Assembly (NCBI GenBank): GCA_022509225.1
Contig: JAFLTM010000009.1
Span: 1-39,620, forward strand
Reading direction: 5' to 3'
Source of the DNA: Muribaculaceae bacterium
Lineage (GTDB): Bacteria > Bacteroidota > Bacteroidia > Bacteroidales > Muribaculaceae
DNA length: 39,620 bases
Shown: positions 34,127 through 39,620 of the stretch, one piece after another
How the letters are laid out: every line of letters begins with the position of its first letter
How positions within the stretch are numbered: the first letter of the stretch is position 1
Program-made: the position numbers and the translations under genes
The notes under the pieces: model-generated
The model's input: only the letters and a program-made list of their open reading frames with translations
The model's database searches: none
What the model was told of the DNA's origin: nothing

Positions 34127-35060
34127 GGTTTCTCACACTGTCAACGAATTCCTCTTCCTGCATGTCGAATGGAAGCCAGTTTATCTTGAATCCTCTTTTT
34201 TCCATACCTCGGAACCAGGTCATCTGCCTTTTTGCAAACTGATGGATAGCTATTTCAAGCTGTCTCACCATCTCTGAATAACTTAAATTGCCGACAATAT
34301 AGTTGGTCAGATATTTATACTCCAAACCATAATATATCAACTGTTCCGGCGTCAATCCTGCATCAAGAAGATTCCTGACTTCATCTATCATCCCTTGTTC
34401 AAGTCTGGAATGAAGCCTTTCAGATATTCTTTTACGTCTGACTTCACGCGGTATATCTATACCTACAACTACACAATCCAATGGTTTGGCGTGATTCCTG
34501 TCAAATTTAGGTGATAGTTCAGGGTGTTGGTGATAGTAGTCTTCAATCTCTATTGCACGTATTGCTCTTTTCGCATTATCAACATCTGTTGTGTTATGCA
34601 ACGATTTATATCTCTTTAGAATCAGAGTAAGCTCCTCTAAAGACTTGTTTTCCAATTCTTTTCTCAACCTTGTGTTTTGAGGCACATCCGGCAGCGATAT
34701 CCCACTGATCGCCATCTCCACATACATTCCGGAGCCACCGCATATCACACCTCTTACTCCACGGTTTTCCAAATCTGCGAGAACTTCGCAGAAAGCCTTG
34801 ATATAATCGTGAAGATTATATTTTTCACCGGCGTTACAAATATCAATAAGATGATATGGCACCTCTCCGTATTCCTCCAGATCCTTTCCCGTGCCAATTG
34901 TCATTCCGCGATACACCTGACGTGAATCTGCGCTTATTATTTCTCCACCCAAACTTTTGCATACAGCCACGGCTCGTGATGTTTTCCCTGAAGCCGTGGG
35001 ACCCACTATTGCTATCAGCTTATTTTTTTTTGGGATCTCTGACTTCTGTCTTTCCACCAT
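34116..35060 (-). CDS. miaA: tRNA dimethylallyltransferase, divergent MiaA type
   Basis: A 314-residue enzyme that adds a dimethylallyl group to A37 of tRNAs reading U-initial codons. The P-loop GPTASGKT is at residues 19-26, followed by ISADSRQVYRGMTIGTGKD, YHLIDI, CGGSGMYVEM and KRQMTWFRGM near the C-terminus. Several usual MiaA positions differ: GTGKD replaces GTAKP, and YYGLEYKYL replaces the AVGYR/QxxxYL segment. This looks like the second MiaA paralogue that some Bacteroidetes have. The ATG at 35060 lies 46 bases inside the upstream membrane-protein gene; no other ATG occurs before the P-loop. Confidence 0.88.
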   Translation of the reverse strand: MVERQKSEIPKKNKLIAIVGPTASGKTSRAVAVCKSLGGEIISADSRQVYRGMTIGTGKDLEEYGEVPYHLIDICNAGEKYNLHDYIKAFCEVLADLENRGVRGVICGGSGMYVEMAISGISLPDVPQNTRLRKELENKSLEELTLILKRYKSLHNTTDVDNAKRAIRAIEIEDYYHQHPELSPKFDRNHAKPLDCVVVGIDIPREVRRKRISERLHSRLEQGMIDEVRNLLDAGLTPEQLIYYGLEYKYLTNYIVGNLSYSEMVRQLEIAIHQFAKRQMTWFRGMEKRGFKINWLPFDMQEEEFVDSVRNLTI

Positions 35061-36358
35061 TTCTTAACCTTGTATAAAGGTGTGTCGGAATTAAACAACG
35101 ATATTTTTATCCATTTGTCGTCTTGAAAATCTATGGTGGATTTTCTGACTTCTTGAAGATTAAAAGTCGGATTATAAGATTTAATCCCGGATTTTCTATA
35201 GCCATCTTCATTGAAAATTTTTTCTGTCAATATGATAGTGGCAAGACGTGTAATGTCATAGACCGCCAGTTCAGACATCTTGGATGGATAGTTGGAATAG
35301 ATATATTTAACTTTATCAAACGGCATCCAAATTCCGGCCTTTTCTAATTCGGGGTAGTCGCAAATGTTGCCATCAAGAAAATAAAAATATCGCAAAAGAC
35401 TATGTTTGTCATCGTCAGGACTTTTCCTGCCATAGAAAAATTTTAATTCCCCGTTTTTCACTCCTGTCATCTCTCCTATCAGTCGCTTTATATCCCCTTC
35501 CATCACTCCGTTCATTGAATGTTTCGTGAAGAACGGTGTGTCAATAACCTCTTTATTTGATTGGGGCTCATGTGAATGCTCGGTGACATAGAGATTGTCG
35601 CCGCACACAACATAAAATCTCAGATATGTCTTGGCGGTCATATCCCTTAGTTCTGCCGGGGTTATCAATTCATTGTTTTCTTTCAGGTCAAGATACAGAT
35701 TGTAATATCTGAAAGAAAAATAAAGCTCATCAACAAGGAGACCAAGCACGGTCACCCATGTGAATATATAGGAATCACGACCGTTCAGGTTTACATCGAT
35801 ATAGAAAAATTGATAATAAAGCCAGACAATCAGTGTCAAAATTCCCGACAAGATAATGAAATTCTTCATTTGTCGGTGGGCCTCGTTATTAAGGATACCC
35901 GCTGCCCCTCTTAATCCGCCGAGACTCCGGTTTGATCTGCATTCAATACACATTTTAAGCTTATTATGCCGCCAGAAGAGCAACGAAATAACAATAAAGC
36001 TTATAGGATTTAATATTAGCGAAGGTATGAATGGCTCAGTAAAGAATATGAATTCATGAGGCATGTTGAAAAGCCCCCACACATGCATCAGATTAAGGAT
36101 TATTGTCAGGAAAGCATAGCCCACAATACTATAGAGTATAGAAATAATCGGAAGCATGCATATCCTTGTTGATGATATCCTGACATTATAGACATACAAA
36201 TAGAGTCCGGATGCAATCAAAAGAGCCACAATGGGTGCAAGATAATAAGGAAGGATTTTCGACACCACAATAGTTCCCGTAATTGCCAATAAACAGACAG
36301 TCAGATTTTTCCATAATCCGAAAATCTGGCTGCTATTTACTTTCCCTATATCACGCAT
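35015..36358 (-). CDS. Six-helix membrane protein of unknown function
   Basis: A 447-residue protein I do not recognise. Six hydrophobic segments lie at about 17-36, 38-59, 66-96, 109-128, 162-185 and 197-216. A cysteine-containing loop (CIECRSNRSLGGLRGAAGILN) lies between spans 4 and 5. The last 230 residues are soluble and look alpha/beta: YLRFYVVCGDNLYVTEHSHE, GDIKRLIGEMTGV, LKFFYGRKSPDDDKHSLLRYFYFLDG and WMPFDKVKYIYS. The soluble part vaguely suggests a small-molecule binding fold, but there is no clear nucleotide or catalytic motif. Its 3' end overlaps miaA, and a 16-base inverted repeat lies in its leader. Confidence 0.85.
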   Translation of the reverse strand: MRDIGKVNSSQIFGLWKNLTVCLLAITGTIVVSKILPYYLAPIVALLIASGLYLYVYNVRISSTRICMLPIISILYSIVGYAFLTIILNLMHVWGLFNMPHEFIFFTEPFIPSLILNPISFIVISLLFWRHNKLKMCIECRSNRSLGGLRGAAGILNNEAHRQMKNFIILSGILTLIVWLYYQFFYIDVNLNGRDSYIFTWVTVLGLLVDELYFSFRYYNLYLDLKENNELITPAELRDMTAKTYLRFYVVCGDNLYVTEHSHEPQSNKEVIDTPFFTKHSMNGVMEGDIKRLIGEMTGVKNGELKFFYGRKSPDDDKHSLLRYFYFLDGNICDYPELEKAGIWMPFDKVKYIYSNYPSKMSELAVYDITRLATIILTEKIFNEDGYRKSGIKSYNPTFNLQEVRKSTIDFQDDKWIKISLFNSDTPLYKVKKWWKDRSQRSQKKIS

Positions 36359-36372
36359 AACTTATCTATTTC

Positions 36373-36388
36373 TAAGAGCTCGCTCTTA
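36373..36388. repeat. Short inverted repeat upstream of the membrane-protein gene
   Basis: TAAGAGC (36373-36379) and GCTCTTA (36382-36388) are perfect 7-base arms with a 2-base spacer, 15 bases upstream of the ATG at 36358. There is no T-run, so a transcription-factor operator or a small leader hairpin is more likely than a terminator. Confidence 0.45.
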
Positions 36389-36420
36389 ATAAATAACGCA
36401 GGGATTTCAAAAAGGTTTAA

Positions 36421-38598
36421 TCATTTCATGAGATTGGAGTCGAGAAAGTCGGCTATCTTTCTAAAAAGTTGCACTCTTGCGTCACACATCCGGAGGCTGT
36501 GCTCATATCCTGCATAGATCATCATGTCGCAAACCTTCCCTTCCGACGAAAGCTTTGAGGCATACTTGTAGCTGTTATAAACGTGGACATTATCATCGTC
36601 GGTACCGGAAAGGATAAGAAGTCTTCCATTCACATCCGCCGTGTGATTCAATGCCGAAGAGTTGAAATAGCCGGATGGATTGGTCGACGGAGTCTTCATG
36701 AATCTTTCGGTGTATATACCGTCGTAAAATCTCCAGTCGGAAACTGCTGCCATAGCCACACCCGCCTTTAGAGGTGAAGATTTTGCACCCATTTCCATAA
36801 GTGTCATGTATCCGCCGTAGCTCCATCCGAAACATCCCAGCCTTGCCTCATCTATATATGGTAAAGTTGACAGGTATCTCACTGCGGCAATCTGATCCTT
36901 CGTTTCAAGATCACCCAATCTGGCATAGACACATTTTGTCCATTCGTTCGTACGGTTTCCGGTACCACGCCCATCCACACATGCCACAACATAGCCAAGA
37001 GAAGCCAGATAATAAATCCCCTCCATACTCCACCGGTCGATCACTTGCTGGGATTCCGGACCATTGTACTGATACATCAAAAGAGGATATTTTTTATTGG
37101 GGTCAAACCCTATCGGTTTGATCATATATGCGTTCATTTCCTGACCCTCATCATTCTTTATTTGCATGAACTCCATTTTCGGTGCTGACGCAAATTTTTT
37201 AGCATATTCATAATTCATCTCCAGCTCTGCAAGTTTTGCTCCTGCTGAATTATGTATGGTGTATTGGGGTGGGACTGTTGAGCTGCTGTATGTCATCACA
37301 TAATAATCACGGTTGGCACTGAAAGCTGCCGATGAACTGCCGGTATTGCCAGAAAGTATCTTCGTCGTTCCTTTTGAATCAACCGACATTATGCTACGAT
37401 GTGTGGGTCCTAAAGAAGTGGTCTGTAGATAATGTGTGCCTTTGGCATCCTTCCCATAATAGGCTGTGACATTGAAATCTCCGGTAGTCAGCGCCTTCTT
37501 CAATGTGCCATTGTAATCATAAATATATAGATGTTTGGTTCCTGACCTTTCACTTGCAAACACAAAAGAATCACCGCTATATTTCACCATCTGATATGAG
37601 TCGGGGCTAATCCAGGTGTCGCTTTGTTCGGTCAGCACCAGATTTGCCACTGTGGAGGCAGGATTGGCATTATATAACTTAAGGTTATTTTGCTCCCGGT
37701 TCAACACCATAACCATAAGGCGCGAGCCGTCTGCACCGAATTCAATCGAGGGAACATAATCATCTTCCGCTAAGGGGATATCTAATTTCTTGGTAGCACG
37801 AGTGTCAAGGTTATATGCATGAACGCTTACCCTTGAATTGCTATAGCCCGGCAGCATATATTTATATGAATAGGTAGCAGGGTAAAGATCCCCAAGAGGG
37901 TCGCTGTCACAAAATCCCCTGTATAAGTCATACTTATACGCAGGAACAGAAGATTCATCAAACTTAACGTATGCCAGCACATTATCATCTGAACTCCATC
38001 TCATCATGGTCTGCAAATCAAACTCTTCTTCATAACTCCAATCAGGGATACCGTTGAGTATCCTGCCCTCTTCCCCATCCTCTGTTATAGCAATATCCGT
38101 CTTATAGTCAAGGTTGGATATGTAGATATTGTTGTCTCTCATATAGGCGACACATCTTCCGTCGTGCGACATTGTCGCGCCCCTCTGGAGCCCCTTGTCG
38201 CTAACTCGTGACAAGGTCGACCTAAATGTGTCATAAACATAATATTCAGCCCTGATACTATATCGGTAGATCTTTTCGCTATTGTTCCATAACAAAATCT
38301 TCTTTCCGTTATCACTTACCCTGAAACCTTCGAAATCAGAAATTTTCAAATCTCCCTTCACGTCCTTGATATTGAAGATTTCACCCGTCTTTTTTCCCGT
38401 TTTGTAACTGAATTTTTCTATGGCTGTCCCATCCTGACTGATAGACGCGAAAGATTCACCATCAGGGAGCGGGGTGATAGCCTTTATACTTTTAGGAGAA
38501 GCTAATGCCGGGCTACAGTAATCTTCGATGGTGAGTTGTGCATTACCAAGGAGAATTCCTACTCCCGAAATCAAAATTAATGTTACAAAACGTTTCAT
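36421..38598 (-). CDS. S9 family dipeptidyl peptidase IV-like protease
   Basis: A 725-residue secreted serine peptidase with a signal peptide (VTLILISGVGILLGNAQ). The N-terminal two thirds is an eight-bladed DPP-IV beta-propeller, with the glutamate-bearing helix in DWSYEEEFDLQTMMRWSSD. The C-terminal alpha/beta hydrolase has the catalytic serine S593 in GWSYGG, probably D668 in GTDDDNVH and H700 in GYEHSLRM. The Ser-Asp-His order and Asp-to-His spacing match DPP-IV. It should cut N-terminal Xaa-Pro or Xaa-Ala dipeptides from peptides in the periplasm. It follows proS by 20 bases and precedes the membrane-protein gene by 62. Confidence 0.95.
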   Translation of the reverse strand: MKRFVTLILISGVGILLGNAQLTIEDYCSPALASPKSIKAITPLPDGESFASISQDGTAIEKFSYKTGKKTGEIFNIKDVKGDLKISDFEGFRVSDNGKKILLWNNSEKIYRYSIRAEYYVYDTFRSTLSRVSDKGLQRGATMSHDGRCVAYMRDNNIYISNLDYKTDIAITEDGEEGRILNGIPDWSYEEEFDLQTMMRWSSDDNVLAYVKFDESSVPAYKYDLYRGFCDSDPLGDLYPATYSYKYMLPGYSNSRVSVHAYNLDTRATKKLDIPLAEDDYVPSIEFGADGSRLMVMVLNREQNNLKLYNANPASTVANLVLTEQSDTWISPDSYQMVKYSGDSFVFASERSGTKHLYIYDYNGTLKKALTTGDFNVTAYYGKDAKGTHYLQTTSLGPTHRSIMSVDSKGTTKILSGNTGSSSAAFSANRDYYVMTYSSSTVPPQYTIHNSAGAKLAELEMNYEYAKKFASAPKMEFMQIKNDEGQEMNAYMIKPIGFDPNKKYPLLMYQYNGPESQQVIDRWSMEGIYYLASLGYVVACVDGRGTGNRTNEWTKCVYARLGDLETKDQIAAVRYLSTLPYIDEARLGCFGWSYGGYMTLMEMGAKSSPLKAGVAMAAVSDWRFYDGIYTERFMKTPSTNPSGYFNSSALNHTADVNGRLLILSGTDDDNVHVYNSYKYASKLSSEGKVCDMMIYAGYEHSLRMCDARVQLFRKIADFLDSNLMK

Positions 38599-38618
38599 AT
38601 CAACAATTTAAAAATAAA

Positions 38619-39620
38619 TCAATAAGCTCTTGCGAATATCACACGCTGTTTAGAAGGTTTTCCTGTCACCATGCAAACACCCTCTTCTTTCTCTCCTTTC
38701 AGAGGTATGCACCTGATAGTGGCTTTTGTTTCCTCTTTTATTTTTTCTTCTGTTTCCACAGTTCCGTCCCAGTGTGCAAGGAAAAAGCCTCCATTTTCAA
38801 TCTCTTTCTTAAATTCCTCATAAGAGTTTATCTTCCGGGTGTTTTTCTCTCTAAGTTCAAGAGCCCTCTTAAACAAAGATTCCTGAATGTCTTCAAGTTC
38901 TGATGCGATTCTATCCACAATCCCCTCTAATGGCACGGTCTCCTTCTCAAGAGTGTCTCTTCTCATTATTTCGACCGTACCGTTCTCCAGATCCCTTGCT
39001 CCGATAGCAAGTCTCACCGGCACACCCTTCAATTCATATTCAGCAAATTTAAATCCGGGTCTGCGGTTGTCTGAATCATCATATTTCACACTTATACCCT
39101 TCTTCTTTAATTCTTCCAAAATAGGCTTTACTTTTTCTGAAATCTGATCTCTCTGTTCTTCATTTTTATAAATTGGAACAACAACCACCTGAATAGGTGC
39201 AAGTTTCGGAGGGAGAACCAAACCGTTGTCATCTGAATGTGTCATTATTAAGGCTCCCATCAAACGTGTGGAGACACCCCATGAGTTTGCCCAGACATAT
39301 TCCGGCTTGTTATCCTTGTTCATGAATGTTACATCGAAAGCCTTTGCAAAATTTTGTCCAAGATTATGTGATGTTCCCGATTGCAATGCTTTTCCATCCT
39401 GCATCATCGCCTCTATGGTGTAGGTATTCACGGCACCGGCAAAACGCTCGTTCTCTGATTTTACACCTTTAATCACCGGCATTGCCATATATTTTTCAGC
39501 AAATTCAGCATAAATATTTATCATCTCCACGGTCCTTGCTTCAGATTCTTCTGCGGTTTCATGAGCGCAGTGACCCTCTTGCCACAAGAACTCGGCGGTG
39601 CGGAGAAACATTCTTGTCCT
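38619..39620 (-). CDS. proS: Prolyl-tRNA synthetase, archaeal/eukaryotic type (partial)
   Basis: The C-terminal 333 residues of a class II ProRS; the frame stays open to the window edge ([17 protein letters not shown]), so the gene continues beyond 39620. The visible part has the motif [30 protein letters not shown] and [26 protein letters not shown], then the anticodon-binding domain with [12 protein letters not shown]. The C-terminal extension ends in [11 protein letters not shown], the tyrosine ending of the archaeal/eukaryotic-like (ProRS type 3) enzyme. It lacks the bacterial editing insert in the part seen. The S9 peptidase gene follows after 20 bases. Confidence 0.95.
   Translation of the reverse strand, partial: RTRMFLRTAEFLWQEGHCAHETAEESEARTVEMINIYAEFAEKYMAMPVIKGVKSENERFAGAVNTYTIEAMMQDGKALQSGTSHNLGQNFAKAFDVTFMNKDNKPEYVWANSWGVSTRLMGALIMTHSDDNGLVLPPKLAPIQVVVVPIYKNEEQRDQISEKVKPILEELKKKGISVKYDDSDNRRPGFKFAEYELKGVPVRLAIGARDLENGTVEIMRRDTLEKETVPLEGIVDRIASELEDIQESLFKRALELREKNTRKINSYEEFKKEIENGGFFLAHWDGTVETEEKIKEETKATIRCIPLKGEKEEGVCMVTGKPSKQRVIFARAY

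Noticed and set aside
35015-35700. NUDIX domain in the soluble end of the six-helix membrane protein
   Set aside because: GDIKRLIGEMTGV loosely resembles a NUDIX helix but lacks the REUXEE residues, so no function is assigned.
1-39620. CRISPR arrays, tRNA/rRNA genes, insertion sequences, prophage or att sites
   Set aside because: No spaced direct repeats, tRNA cloverleaf, transposase, integrase or phage structural gene was seen.

Overview
This window looks like chromosomal DNA from a Bacteroidales bacterium. A gut family such as Muribaculaceae is a guess; the order is well supported. The evidence is an AT-rich, gene-dense chromosome, the Bacteroidetes promoter -7 element TAnnTTTG at many gene starts, almost no Shine-Dalgarno sequences, many lipoproteins, and typical families: a DUF4369 thioredoxin-like lipoprotein, GHL10, TIGR02757, an archaeal-type ProRS, split FtcD/FchA and a LolA-like protein. 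No rRNA, tRNA, CRISPR array, prophage or insertion sequence was recognised.

Layout. (1) 1-2594, plus strand: the tail of a probable AEC-family permease, a strong terminator, then a GHL10 glycosidase and a TIGR02757 protein. (2) 2597-5617, minus: glyS, lemA, an FKBP-like lipoprotein and a small orphan lipoprotein, probably one operon. (3) 5833-6183, plus: a monocistronic small acidic protein of unknown function. Its stop codon lies inside a hairpin that can also terminate the convergent Zn/Cd-type P1B ATPase (6227-8191, minus). (4) 8273-23544, minus: a long co-directional run. It starts at trxB and continues through a CMP/dCMP deaminase, an S41 protease, 5-formyl-THF cyclo-ligase, M16 and M3 peptidases and an ABM-fold monooxygenase. 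It ends in a complete histidine-to-glutamate pathway: hutU, glutamate formimidoyltransferase, hutI, formimino-THF cyclodeaminase and hutH. (5) 23615-26926, minus: ftsK then a LolA-like gene.

(6) 26927-28030 is the most interesting non-coding stretch. It holds a GC-rich hairpin, a composite inverted-repeat element at 27146-27269, a DUF805 gene with its terminator, and on the minus strand a candidate small RNA of about 94 nt (roughly 27774-27867) with its own promoter, an internal hairpin and a rho-independent terminator. (7) 28031-29086, minus: a TlpA/DUF4369 thioredoxin lipoprotein, divergent from (8) 29218-34126, plus: dapA, dnaG and a NatA/NatB-like ABC pair, tightly overlapped. (9) 34116-39620, minus: proS (cut by the window edge), an S9 DPP-IV-like peptidase, an uncharacterised six-helix membrane protein and a divergent MiaA.

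Functionally, four peptidase families (S41, M16, M3, S9) sit near a histidine-degradation pathway that delivers its formimino carbon to folate. This would suit a peptide-using anaerobe. Most of the window is core chromosome. I see no convincing new multigene system; the sRNA candidate and the repeat element are the best leads.
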